A stretch of 64,000 bases of DNA. It comes from Cysteiniphilum litorale. GTDB taxonomy: Bacteria > Pseudomonadota > Gammaproteobacteria > Francisellales > Francisellaceae. The notes beneath the pieces were generated by a model that had not been told where the DNA came from, did no database searches, and saw only the letters and a program-made list of their open reading frames with translations. The stretch covers positions 38,383-102,382 of the forward strand of contig NZ_QLIQ01000007.1 of assembly GCF_003428165.1 (NCBI RefSeq). Reading direction: 5' to 3'. Position 1 is the stretch's first letter. Every line of letters begins with the position of its first letter. The position numbers and the translations under genes are program-made. Below are positions 45,752 to 54,238 of the stretch, in pieces.

Positions 45752-46903
45752 ATGGATCCTATTACACAATATTTAGATCTTAGTAAAAATTATGCTGAAT
45801 ATGTTCATGCTGCGATTGTGATTGTCGCTATTTTACTAATCAATGTAGTTATTCGCATTGTACTTGCCATCTTTGATAAGAGTCTTGCCAAAAAGTCGCC
45901 GTATTTACGTATATTTTATCAAGCGGTTAATCGTCCCATTCGTTATATCACATGGATCATAGGATTATGGATTATTTTAACGCAACTGATTGACTGGCAA
46001 GGCAAACAAGTTCAAGCCATGCTAAATATTGCCAACATGGCAGTCAAGGTTTTAGTTGTCCTTTGCGTTGCCTGGATTTTAATGCGCTTTGCCCGCGGCA
46101 TGCGTAAATTGTTTATTGAAAAAAACACACGTACTGATGGTGGCTACAATGACTTTAGCATGATTGAAACGGTTTATAAGGCTTCTCAAGCAATCATTAT
46201 CATTTTACTGTTTTTCAGCATTCTCGGTGCGCTTGATATCCCGATTGTCGCCTTAGCCGGTATGGCTACTGTGGTCACAGGTTTTTTTGCAATTACGCAA
46301 CAAGAACTTATTAAGAATCTCTTTGGTGGTACCGTTCTTTATCTTGATCGACCTTTTGCCGTAGGCGATTGGATTTACACAGTTGGCGGCGGGATAGAAG
46401 GAACCGTTGAGAAGATAAGCTTTCGCCTTACGATTATTCGTGGCTTTGATAAGCGCCCTATTTACGTACCCAATGCAACTTTTCTAACCACGGCTGTTGT
46501 CAATGCGTCACGCATGACAAATCGCCGGATTTTGCAATATATTGGTGTGCGTTATCAGGACTTCACCAAGGTACATCAGATCTTGCAAGACGCTCGCGAC
46601 ATGCTAAAAAAACACCCTGCCATCGATCAAAAGTGTACAAACTTGGTTTGCATCGTCAATGGTAACACCAATATGGGCACAAATATTGAGGGTGTTTTTG
46701 GTTCATACTCGATTAATTTTATGATTTATACCTTTACCAAAACCACCAATTGGGTTAAGTTCCAAGCGCTTCAAGATGAAATCATGCTAAAAATTGGCGA
46801 GATCATTGAAAAAAATGGCGCACAAATTGCTTTCCCAACAACCACTTTGGATATTCCTGAAGGCGCATTACATCAAGTTACTGCTGCTAGCAGTAAAGCA
46901 TAG
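45752..46903 (+). CDS. MscS-family mechanosensitive channel
   Basis: 383 residues: four N-terminal membrane helices, then the MscS core with the pore-lining helix (IVALAGMATVVTGFFAITQQELIKNLFGG), the beta domain (DRPFAVGDWI, VPNATFLTTAVVNAS) and a cytoplasmic C-terminal domain. Closer to the longer YbdG/YnaI-like members than to the small MscS. Opens under hypo-osmotic membrane tension. Confidence 0.9.
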   Translation: MDPITQYLDLSKNYAEYVHAAIVIVAILLINVVIRIVLAIFDKSLAKKSPYLRIFYQAVNRPIRYITWIIGLWIILTQLIDWQGKQVQAMLNIANMAVKVLVVLCVAWILMRFARGMRKLFIEKNTRTDGGYNDFSMIETVYKASQAIIIILLFFSILGALDIPIVALAGMATVVTGFFAITQQELIKNLFGGTVLYLDRPFAVGDWIYTVGGGIEGTVEKISFRLTIIRGFDKRPIYVPNATFLTTAVVNASRMTNRRILQYIGVRYQDFTKVHQILQDARDMLKKHPAIDQKCTNLVCIVNGNTNMGTNIEGVFGSYSINFMIYTFTKTTNWVKFQALQDEIMLKIGEIIEKNGAQIAFPTTTLDIPEGALHQVTAASSKA

Positions 46904-46920
46904 CCATTAATTGTTTGAAG

Positions 46921-47586
46921 CTACTTAATGAATTTTAAAAATACTTCGGTTAACTGTGCTTGAACTTGTTCAATGGTATTATTAGCATTAATCAAAACAC
47001 TTGTTTGCGGATTTTCTTTAACAAGCTTTAAAAATATCTCACGCGCACGATTAAAAAACTCGATTTTTTCCCGTTCAATACGATCAAGCGCATTTCTTGA
47101 TCTCGCACGCTGAAGTCCAAGCTCAGGGTCAATATCCAAGTAAATCGTTAAATCTGGGCGAAAAGATGATAGCAACAAATCATTTAACTGTTTTACCTTA
47201 TCAAACCCAATCTCTCTACCACCTCCTTGATAAGCCAAGCTTGACCAGTTAAAGCGATCACTCACTACCCATTTACCACTATTAAGTGTCGGTTTTATCA
47301 ACCTTTCAACATGCTGCATACGTGTTGCGTACATAAGAAGCAGCTCAGCTTCAGGACACAGCGCTTCTTCCTCATATGGCGTAATCAGAAGCTTACGTAT
47401 CTTTTCAGCTAGAAAAGTACCACCTGGCTCACGCGTAAAAACGGACTCAATTTTTTTTTGTGCTAATATTTCACGAATAAACTCAATAGCAGTACTTTTA
47501 CCCGCTCCTTCTAAGCCTTCAATGACAATAAACTGTGCTCTTTCATTACTTTGTTTATTTTGATTATTCTGTCTATTTTCTTTCAT
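46921..47586 (-). CDS. tmk: Thymidylate kinase
   Basis: 221-residue kinase forming dTDP from dTMP. P-loop GLEGAGKST, TREPGGT, DRFNWSSLAYQGGGRE and the LID arginines (RARSRN) are visible. An Asn/Gln-rich N-terminal extension of about 18 residues precedes the domain. It begins 2 nt after deoC; usually tmk sits beside holB or mltG, so this pairing with deoC is unusual but sensible (both touch dTMP metabolism). Confidence 0.96.
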   Translation of the reverse strand: MKENRQNNQNKQSNERAQFIVIEGLEGAGKSTAIEFIREILAQKKIESVFTREPGGTFLAEKIRKLLITPYEEEALCPEAELLLMYATRMQHVERLIKPTLNSGKWVVSDRFNWSSLAYQGGGREIGFDKVKQLNDLLLSSFRPDLTIYLDIDPELGLQRARSRNALDRIEREKIEFFNRAREIFLKLVKENPQTSVLINANNTIEQVQAQLTEVFLKFIK

Positions 47587-47588
47587 CT

Positions 47589-48329
47589 CTAATAACTGCT
47601 TGTGCTTGGCTCAAGGTTTAATAATTTATCTAATAAACCGCTAACACCAAAGCGAAAATGCTGTTTATTGATATAATGGTCACCACATATTGAACGCGCC
47701 AATTGAATATACTCAAGCGCTTCAGTATAACTTCTAATACCACCTGATGCTTTAAAGCCAACTGCACGATCTGATAAGGCAATTTCCTGCAGAATAATCT
47801 TAGCCGCTTCTAGCGTTGCACCAATGGCTGTTTTACCTGTTGAGGTTTTAATAAAGTCTGCTTGGGCATTAATCATATCGCGACTGATGATCTGGATAAG
47901 CTCAGGTGATAATTCACCAGACTCTATAATCACCTTTAACCTACGATCATGGCATAGCTCTTTTGCCGCTTTTACCATATTTATCGCATCTAGCGATGAA
48001 CCATTTTCAAGATACTCCGTATAGGGAATGACTAGATCAATTTCATCAGCACCGAGTTTAATCGCATTTTTAACTTCCATGACGACAGAATCAAGAGATG
48101 CCTTACCTTCAGGGAAATTAACCACCGTTGCAATCGCAATATCTGAATGCACTTTAGATTTAATATATGAAATAAACTCTGGATAAACACAAACTGCAGC
48201 GACTGTACCTAGATGATTAACACTCTTTTGTAATAATTGATCCATACTCGCCTGAGTGTCTGATTTATTCAGTGATGTCAGATCAATAAGAGAAACCATT
48301 TCTGCTAATTGGTTGTGATCAATCGACAT
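47589..48329 (-). CDS. deoC: Deoxyribose-phosphate aldolase
   Basis: 246-residue TIM barrel cleaving deoxyribose 5-phosphate to acetaldehyde and glyceraldehyde 3-phosphate. Schiff-base lysine in DFIKTSTGK and the second lysine in VGFKASGGIRSY. Start at 48329 (MSIDHNQ) overlaps the deoB stop by 11 nt; a longer frame to 48365 lies wholly inside deoB and is unlikely. Confidence 0.95.
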   Translation of the reverse strand: MSIDHNQLAEMVSLIDLTSLNKSDTQASMDQLLQKSVNHLGTVAAVCVYPEFISYIKSKVHSDIAIATVVNFPEGKASLDSVVMEVKNAIKLGADEIDLVIPYTEYLENGSSLDAINMVKAAKELCHDRRLKVIIESGELSPELIQIISRDMINAQADFIKTSTGKTAIGATLEAAKIILQEIALSDRAVGFKASGGIRSYTEALEYIQLARSICGDHYINKQHFRFGVSGLLDKLLNLEPSTSSY

Positions 48330-49587
48330 GTGCCATATCCGTTGATTTAAAAATCGACTGCCCAAAGCTTAAGGGTGCTACTCCCATATAATCGGCAATA
48401 CTCTGACCAATATCAGCAAAACTCATGCGCTCGCCGATGCATTCAGTCGTGATATTGTTGCTCCACACCAAAAAAGGAATATGCTCACGCGTGTGATCTG
48501 TTCCCTGCCAGCTTGGGTCACAACCATGATCAGCAGCAATAATAACTATCGTGTCATCATCTAGTAGTTGATCAAGCTCGGGCAGGCGTGAGTCAAAATA
48601 CTCCAATGCTTTGGCATAGCCCTCAATATCACGGCGATGACCAAAACTTGAGTCAAAATCGACAAAGTTTGTAAAAATAAGCGAATTAGGCTCAGCACTT
48701 TGATAAGTTGATAGTGTTACATCGAACAATTCTGTCAGCCCTGTGGCTTTAATACTTTGTGTGATTCCTTGATTAGCATAAATATCGGCAATCTTACCAA
48801 TTGAAATTACTTCACTACCGGCTTCTTTTAATTTATCAAGCAAGGTAGCCTCAGGCGGCAACACCGAATAATCTTTGCGATTTCCAGTGCGCGCATACTC
48901 ATTTGCTGATTCACCAATAAAGGGACGTGCGATCACGCGACCCACCACTAATCCCATTTCATCCAGAAGCTCACGTGCAATCTTACATATCTTAAGTAGG
49001 CGCTCTAAACCAAAATACTCCTCATGCGCTGCAACCTGAAACACGCTATCTGCTGAGGTATAAATAATTGGCTTTTCCGTCAAACAATGCTCAACACCAT
49101 GAGTCTTAAGCACTTCAGTACCTGACGCATGACCGGCATCAATCACACCTTGAATTAACTCACTGCGCTTTAGCCATTCATCAATAAATGCTTTAGGAAA
49201 TACCGATGCATCTTCATCACCCTCATGGTGACTTTGTGTAAAATAATGCCAATCAAACATCACGGGCACGCCTGCAATCTCCCAGTGCCCACTGGGTGTA
49301 TCTTTGCCTTTGCTATTTTCAACACAATAACCATATTTGGCTTCAACAACAGGCTCTTCTTCAGATAAGTCAACCGTAAGCTTACGCGCACGACTTAACT
49401 CTGCGGCTTTTTGTAAACCACGTTTGGCAAGATTTGGTAAATCTAACGATCTTTTATACTGCGCACGATAATCAACAATATGCCCCAAGGTATCAGCACC
49501 TTGATCACCAAATAGTTTGGCATCTTTAGCTTCGCCAATACCAAAAGAATCCATTAATAATATAATTACTTTCTTATTATTTAACAC
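48319..49587 (-). CDS. deoB: Phosphopentomutase
   Basis: 422-residue alkaline-phosphatase-fold enzyme moving phosphate between C1 and C5 of (deoxy)ribose. Metal ligands in LLMDSFGIGEA at the N-terminus, the phosphorylated Thr in GKDTPSGHWE, and the C-terminal cluster IIAADHGCDPSWQGTDHTREH. Slightly longer than the usual 400-410. 23 nt after ygfB and coupled to deoC. Confidence 0.96.
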   Translation of the reverse strand: MLNNKKVIILLMDSFGIGEAKDAKLFGDQGADTLGHIVDYRAQYKRSLDLPNLAKRGLQKAAELSRARKLTVDLSEEEPVVEAKYGYCVENSKGKDTPSGHWEIAGVPVMFDWHYFTQSHHEGDEDASVFPKAFIDEWLKRSELIQGVIDAGHASGTEVLKTHGVEHCLTEKPIIYTSADSVFQVAAHEEYFGLERLLKICKIARELLDEMGLVVGRVIARPFIGESANEYARTGNRKDYSVLPPEATLLDKLKEAGSEVISIGKIADIYANQGITQSIKATGLTELFDVTLSTYQSAEPNSLIFTNFVDFDSSFGHRRDIEGYAKALEYFDSRLPELDQLLDDDTIVIIAADHGCDPSWQGTDHTREHIPFLVWSNNITTECIGERMSFADIGQSIADYMGVAPLSFGQSIFKSTDMAHVD

Positions 49588-49610
49588 GAGTGTTTTTCCT
49601 CAAGATATAT

Positions 49611-50177
49611 TTATGAATACAAGCGTTTAAGCCCAAACTCGCTATGGATCAGAAGTACCGCGACCTTCGTATATTCAACTAACTCCATATAGGCTCTTTC
49701 TTCATCTTCCTGACCTGTGACTTCATCATCATATTGCAAGCGCGACATATCGATTAAATCAGCGATCGCCTCTTGAACCTCCACAGAGCCTTTGGTGTAA
49801 TCGATCTCCATCAAGCCCAATCCTGATAAAAAGCCTTGGCACCACATTGCTAGCGCGTCAATCCGCATATAAAATTTCTCTTCATCATCAGGCAGCAACA
49901 AATCAAAATGCATATCCTGCGCCAAAAACTGGGCTTTTGTGACCTGATACATTTCAGCTAATACTTTTAATGCGCCTTGTGCGACGACATCACCTGCCTC
50001 GATGGGTTCAGCCATCAGCGAGTCCATCCACGCTTCAATACGCACTTCAGCACCCCCTGTAAAAAGCGCACACAACAAGGCATGTGCCTCAGAAGCTTCA
50101 GATAAAGCATTGATTTTACGAAGTGCTGCAGTCACCTCCTGATAATCAGGTAAAACTTGTTTTTCCGTTATTTGCAT
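49611..50177 (-). CDS. ygfB: UPF0149 family protein YgfB
   Basis: 188-residue acidic, helical protein of the UPF0149/YgfB family. The family signature pattern is visible (EAHALLCALFTGG near residues 32-45, WCQGFLSGLG near 112-121). Family members affect regulation, for example of beta-lactam resistance in Pseudomonas; role here unknown. Its position beside 6S RNA is the same as in E. coli, but zapA, which normally sits between, is absent. Also leads the deoB-deoC-tmk run. Confidence 0.85.
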   Translation of the reverse strand: MQITEKQVLPDYQEVTAALRKINALSEASEAHALLCALFTGGAEVRIEAWMDSLMAEPIEAGDVVAQGALKVLAEMYQVTKAQFLAQDMHFDLLLPDDEEKFYMRIDALAMWCQGFLSGLGLMEIDYTKGSVEVQEAIADLIDMSRLQYDDEVTGQEDEERAYMELVEYTKVAVLLIHSEFGLKRLYS

Positions 50178-50239
50178 AAGTGTTTATATCATTATAATCA
50201 AGATGCCTCTATCGTATCATTTTTTTTACAACAAATCAC

Positions 50240-50268
50240 TTGCACTTAGTAACATATGCTTCTATGAT
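50240..50268 (+). promoter_or_regulatory. Sigma-70 promoter of 6S RNA
   Basis: TTGCAC (50240-50245), 17-nt spacer, TATGAT (50263-50268). The predicted start, about 7 nt downstream, coincides with the beginning of the 6S closing stem. One of the best promoters in the window. Confidence 0.75.
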
Positions 50269-50274
50269 TTCAAG

Positions 50275-50475
50275 TGTAAGTTTAGTGTTGCCTGTGCTGT
50301 TAGCCAGTCCTTACATTCTTGAGCCGATGTATTTATATCGGGAGCGTAGATACTTGTTTTAGCGTGCATGCTCAGCCTGACTGAGAAGCCCAACGAACAG
50401 CAAACGCACCCACTTGGTTCTTGAGGGTTCAAGAGCCATGTAAGCAGCGGCAGATATGGGCGGCACTATAAAGTT
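50275..50475 (+). ncRNA. ssrS: 6S RNA
   Basis: About 200 nt with the conserved 6S core in the right order: CCAGTCC then TGAGCCGAT, the central GCATGCTCAG with TGAGAAGCC, the TTCTTGAGGGTTCAAGAGCC hairpin, then GCAGCGGCAGAT. The ends (TTTAGTGTTGCC and GGCGGCACTATAAA) pair to form the closing stem. A strong promoter precedes it and a T-rich tract follows. 6S RNA mimics an open promoter and sequesters sigma-70 RNA polymerase in stationary phase. Adjacent ygfB supports the call. Exact ends are estimated. Confidence 0.92.
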
Positions 50476-50631
50476 TCCTTTCTCTTTTTCCATTTTTCCC
50501 CAATGCTGAATCATTAGCAATGATCTTCACTTACTGTCAAATACATTAATTATTTTTATTCATTCAATCACAAAAGATTAATTTTAGTAATTGAAAAGCC
50601 GATATATGATTTCATTCTGTAACAAAGGCAC

Positions 50632-50664
50632 ACACTCATCACACTACAACTTTATGATGAGTGT
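50632..50664. promoter_or_regulatory. Perfect 10-bp inverted repeat before the MBL/RiPP cluster
   Basis: ACACTCATCA and TGATGAGTGT, separated by 13 nt, end 33 nt before the ATG of the MBL-fold gene and about 20 nt before its GGAG site. It could be a dimeric operator or a 5'-UTR hairpin. No U-run follows, so it is not a terminator for 6S RNA. Confidence 0.5.
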
Positions 50665-50697
50665 AAAAACCAATAAATATAAGTTGGAGACTTTCAT

Positions 50698-51720
50698 ATG
50701 CGCTATAAACCTTGGTTCTTTTCTAAAAAATTTCGCCAGTCAAACAATCAAAACTCGATAAAAGCACATCGCCTCATCACTAAATCAATCGGATTATCTG
50801 TACTCTTTAGCTTATCTTTTTGCTCTTTGAGCTACGGTACAAACTCTACAGCAACATGTACTAACAACCGATTGAGCCTACAGCTTTTGGGCTCAGGCGG
50901 TCCGATAAGTGATGACAAACGCGCTTCATCCGGTGAAATTATCTGGATCAATGGCAAATCTCGGATATTAATTGATGCAGGTGGCGGAACTTATTTACGT
51001 TTTGGTCAATCTGGCGCCAAACTCGAAGATCTAGACTTTATTGGCATTACGCATTTTCACACTGATCATGTTGCTGATCTTCCAGCAATTTTAAAAGGCG
51101 CTGAGTTTTTTAAGCGTGAACGCCCAATTGCAATTGCAGGACCCAAAGGAAACGCCCGCTTTCCAAGTCTAACGCATTATCTGAATAATTTATTTAATGC
51201 TAAAGATGGTGCTTATGCTTATCTTTCTAACCTGCTGACACCAAATAACAAAGATGGTGTTTTAACGCTCTCACCAATAATAAATGTCGACTATCAAAGT
51301 CCTCAAAAAACCAAGGTGTTTTCTAATGCAGAATATACCATATGGGCGTTAGGCATCCCACATGGCAATGTTCCTGCACTTGCTTATCGCGTTGAATCAA
51401 ACTATGGCAACATTGTCATCTCAGCCGATCAAAATGGTAGTAACGATGCATTTATCGATTTTGCCAAAGGTGCCGATGTTCTTGTTATGCCTTTAGCAAT
51501 AGATGAAAATGCAGATAAAATTTCAAGTTTTGTCCATGCCAAACCATCTGTTGTCGGGCAAATTGCTAACAAAGTTAACCCTAAAATGCTGGTACTTAAT
51601 CATTTTATGGGTAAAGGTTTACTCTACAAAAATGAATCGATTGAGATCGTTAAAAAATACTATACAGGTCCAACCGTTATCGCACGCGATCTAAGCTCTA
51701 TACCGCTACTCAAAAACTAG
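50698..51720 (+). CDS. Exported metallo-beta-lactamase-fold hydrolase
   Basis: 340 residues with an unusually long N-region (about 28 residues) before the hydrophobic signal stretch (about 30-46). The MBL-fold metal motif is clear: H119-x-H121-x-D123-H124 (HFHTDHVADL); further expected ligands are H in GIPHGNVPAL, D in ISADQN and H in VLNHFMG. It resembles arylsulfatase/RNase Z-type MBL proteins that act in the periplasm; substrate unknown. GGAG lies 8 nt before the ATG. It precedes the Cys-peptide cluster by 65 nt on the same strand and may belong to it. Confidence 0.85.
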   Translation: MRYKPWFFSKKFRQSNNQNSIKAHRLITKSIGLSVLFSLSFCSLSYGTNSTATCTNNRLSLQLLGSGGPISDDKRASSGEIIWINGKSRILIDAGGGTYLRFGQSGAKLEDLDFIGITHFHTDHVADLPAILKGAEFFKRERPIAIAGPKGNARFPSLTHYLNNLFNAKDGAYAYLSNLLTPNNKDGVLTLSPIINVDYQSPQKTKVFSNAEYTIWALGIPHGNVPALAYRVESNYGNIVISADQNGSNDAFIDFAKGADVLVMPLAIDENADKISSFVHAKPSVVGQIANKVNPKMLVLNHFMGKGLLYKNESIEIVKKYYTGPTVIARDLSSIPLLKN

Positions 51721-51785
51721 AACCATGCGTTAATCTACACAGAAAAGATACTCACCATAAGAAACTATTTATAAGGAAAAACAAC

Positions 51786-52097
51786 ATGAACAACACAATT
51801 ACTTTATCTATCGCAATAACATCATTGCTTGGCTTATCCATAAGTAATACCGTAAATGCAAGCACTTCAACAACGACTCAGACAAGCGCTGTTACCGCTG
51901 ATACAGGTGGTAAATGCGCAGCAGGCAAATGCGGCACTGTAAAGCGATATGCAGAGGCTGAAATCACACAAAACCCACAAGAAAAGCTCGTCTATGCACG
52001 TGATGGCAAATGTGGAGTCACCGGCTATGGATTAAACCCTGATGATGAAGTAGTGAAAGCACAGACTAGATCAGTAGGTGGACGATGCGGTCAATAG
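51786..52097 (+). CDS. Bufferin/HvfA-like RiPP precursor peptide
   Basis: 103 residues: signal peptide to about A25, a Thr/Ser-rich linker, then a mature part with exactly four cysteines (C44, C49, C76, C101), each in a G-K/R-C-G/A motif: GGKCA, AGKCG, DGKCG, GGRCG. Haemophilus HvfA and BufA2-type bufferins carry EGKCG repeats that a DUF692 enzyme converts into copper-binding groups; here the Glu is replaced and the motifs are spread out. AAGGA lies 8 nt before the ATG. Its end overlaps the DUF692 gene by 13 nt. The modification and copper role are inference. Confidence 0.8.
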   Translation: MNNTITLSIAITSLLGLSISNTVNASTSTTTQTSAVTADTGGKCAAGKCGTVKRYAEAEITQNPQEKLVYARDGKCGVTGYGLNPDDEVVKAQTRSVGGRCGQ

Positions 52098-52912
52098 CAC
52101 AGAGCGATTACGGCATTGGTCTACGCCATGAGCATCTACAAACGCTTGCTGATGAACCTGTGCATGAGCTGATTGACTTTCTTGAGCTCGCCCCTGAGAA
52201 CTGGATTAACATGGGTGGATCATATCACCATTTGTTAGAAAAAATTGCCGATAAATATCCTCTTGTAGCACATGGTCTTAGTTTATCCATTGGTAGTGCA
52301 GTAAAGCTTAATACGTCATTTCTTAAAGAAATTAAATCGTTTTTAGATCAATATAATATTACTGTATATAGCGAACACTTGAGTTTCTCACAGGATAATA
52401 CGGGCTATCTTTATGAGCTCTTGCCAATCCCTCGTTACAAAGAAGCGTTAAGCTACTTAGCCAACAGGATTGATCAAGTTCAAACAATTATTAAGCGTCC
52501 TTTAGTGCTTGAGAATGTTTCATACTATCATAGCTATCCTGATCAAATGCCTGAGCATGAATTTATTCAAGAGCTCATTAAATTAAGTGGCTGCCAACTA
52601 CTACTTGATATCAACAATGTTTATGTCAATAGCGTTAATCATAACTACAATGCGCTTGATTTTATCAAACACATGCCAAGCAAAGCGATCAGTTATTATC
52701 ACCTTGCTGGTCATTTACAAGAGCATGGTGATTTTCTACTTGACACACATGGTACAGAAGTTACGTCAGAAGTATTAGCCCTCACACAAGAAACAATTAA
52801 ACTCCATGGAAATAAGCCAATACTACTAGAGCGTGATAATAATGTACCTCCATTAAACCAACTCTGTGATGAGCTGTTAAAGATAAAACAAGAGGTTCAT
52901 CACTATGCCTAA
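52085..52912 (+). CDS. DUF692 multinuclear iron oxidative enzyme (BufB/HvfB-like)
   Basis: 275-residue TIM barrel of the DUF692/MNIO family, enzymes with two or three irons that rewrite cysteine residues in RiPP precursors. Family stretches: YGIGLRHEH, LELAPENWINMGG, HGLSLSIGS, YSEHLSFSQDN, LLLDINNVYVNS and HLAGHLQEHGDFLLDTHG, which hold the conserved His/Glu/Asp/Asn ligands. Overlaps the precursor gene at its start and the DUF2063 gene at its end (8 nt), so the three are translationally coupled. Confidence 0.92.
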   Translation: MRSIAQSDYGIGLRHEHLQTLADEPVHELIDFLELAPENWINMGGSYHHLLEKIADKYPLVAHGLSLSIGSAVKLNTSFLKEIKSFLDQYNITVYSEHLSFSQDNTGYLYELLPIPRYKEALSYLANRIDQVQTIIKRPLVLENVSYYHSYPDQMPEHEFIQELIKLSGCQLLLDINNVYVNSVNHNYNALDFIKHMPSKAISYYHLAGHLQEHGDFLLDTHGTEVTSEVLALTQETIKLHGNKPILLERDNNVPPLNQLCDELLKIKQEVHHYA

Positions 52913-53627
52913 CTATATTCAGCACCCACTTAAACCTGCACCATCAAATTTTGTGATGGTTATTGATAAACTATGCGCCAAGATTCGGGTCAAGCAAAAT
53001 GACATAACAAGCAACAGTCACACTCTTTACCGCAGCTTTATTTTAGGGAATATCAACTCTGTCATCGCAGTTTCTTTTCCTTTATTTCATAAAATTATTT
53101 GTTCTGAGCAACTTAGCTTGCTTGTTGACGATTTTCTAATGCATCACCATGCAACCGAGCCACAATTCCATCATATTGCCACTGAGTTTTTACGCTTTGC
53201 GCAATTACACCGCGATCTGCCCAAAATACTACTGTCATTGCTTGAGTATGAGTGGTTACTGTTTTCAACCGAAAGCAATCCTCTCATTCTGCATAATCAA
53301 AGCCAAATTACTGTCACTAAAAAAAATAGCAAAATAAGCATCAATCCCACGCTTCAATATATTTGCATGCCCTTTGAGCTTAAGGACTATCACGATTATT
53401 GCCCAATTGACTCAGGACAATTTATTTATGGTGTTTTTCGCAACCTCAATGGTCATGTCATTACCAAACACTTATCTCATGATGAAGCAAATTTACTCAA
53501 AACCATTGATGCTATTAACAATCCATCATTTACAGACTTATTTAAAATAAACAACGGGGCAATTAACTCAAACGCCCTAACATCATTAATAGAAATTCAT
53601 CTAGTTCATATTAAACACGAGGAGTAA
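52905..53627 (+). CDS. DUF2063 partner protein (BufC/HvfC-like)
   Basis: 240 residues. The N-terminal half has the DUF2063 pattern (YRSFILGNINSVIAVSFPLF, later LLSLLEYEWLL); the C-terminal half is a winged-helix-like region. Despite the old 'DNA-binding' label, in bufferin/Hvf systems this protein binds the MNIO enzyme and delivers the precursor. It overlaps DUF692 by 8 nt and precedes DoxX by 3 nt. Confidence 0.88.
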   Translation: MPNYIQHPLKPAPSNFVMVIDKLCAKIRVKQNDITSNSHTLYRSFILGNINSVIAVSFPLFHKIICSEQLSLLVDDFLMHHHATEPQFHHIATEFLRFAQLHRDLPKILLSLLEYEWLLFSTESNPLILHNQSQITVTKKNSKISINPTLQYICMPFELKDYHDYCPIDSGQFIYGVFRNLNGHVITKHLSHDEANLLKTIDAINNPSFTDLFKINNGAINSNALTSLIEIHLVHIKHEE

Positions 53628-53630
53628 ATT

Positions 53631-54227
53631 ATGATACGCAACACAATAACATGGATAAATTCGACACTATATAAAGCAAAATCTTTTGACTTTATTGCAC
53701 TTCTTGCCATCAGGCTTTTCCTACTACCTGTCATTTATGAGGGTGCTCACTCAAAAGTCACGAACTTTAGTAAAACAGTTGCTTGGTTTGGCGCACCTAC
53801 AGCTGAAGGCGGCTTAAACTTACCATTTCCAGATCTATTGGCATTTCTTGCAACCTCAACAGAAGTCTTTGGTTTAATTTGTATAGCACTTGGGTTATTT
53901 ACACGTTTTATCACCATTCCCTTAACCATACTCATGTGCGTTGCGAGCCTTATGGTGCATTTACCTCAGGGCTGGTTAGCCATTGCTAGCAACAATATGG
54001 AGTCAGCAATGCGACTTGGTGATTTCCTAAGCTGGTTATCTATAAATTTCCCTGGTAGATATAACTACATTACTGAGCTTGGTGACCCTGTTATCCTTAA
54101 CAATGGTATCGAGTTTGCCGCTACTTACTTTATTATGCTTCTAGTGCTCCTTTGCTATGGCGGAGGGCGCTATGTGAGTGCTGACTACTGGTTAAGTAAA
54201 GCTTTTAATCGTAAAAAGACAAAATAA
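53631..54227 (+). CDS. DoxX-family membrane protein (HvfD-like)
   Basis: 198 residues with about four membrane helices and DoxX signatures (FIALLAIRLFLLPVIYEGAHSK split across the first helix, STEVFGLICIALGLFTRF). DoxX proteins often end bufferin/Hvf operons; the role is unproven, perhaps in membrane redox or copper homeostasis. Convergent with cvpA. Confidence 0.9.
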   Translation: MIRNTITWINSTLYKAKSFDFIALLAIRLFLLPVIYEGAHSKVTNFSKTVAWFGAPTAEGGLNLPFPDLLAFLATSTEVFGLICIALGLFTRFITIPLTILMCVASLMVHLPQGWLAIASNNMESAMRLGDFLSWLSINFPGRYNYITELGDPVILNNGIEFAATYFIMLLVLLCYGGGRYVSADYWLSKAFNRKKTK

Positions 54228-54238
54228 CATTCATCATA

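Noticed and set aside
52905..53627. DNA-binding regulator, as the DUF2063 label suggests
   Set aside because: The overlapping DUF692 and DoxX genes mark it as the RiPP partner protein; no clear helix-turn-helix contact residues are seen.
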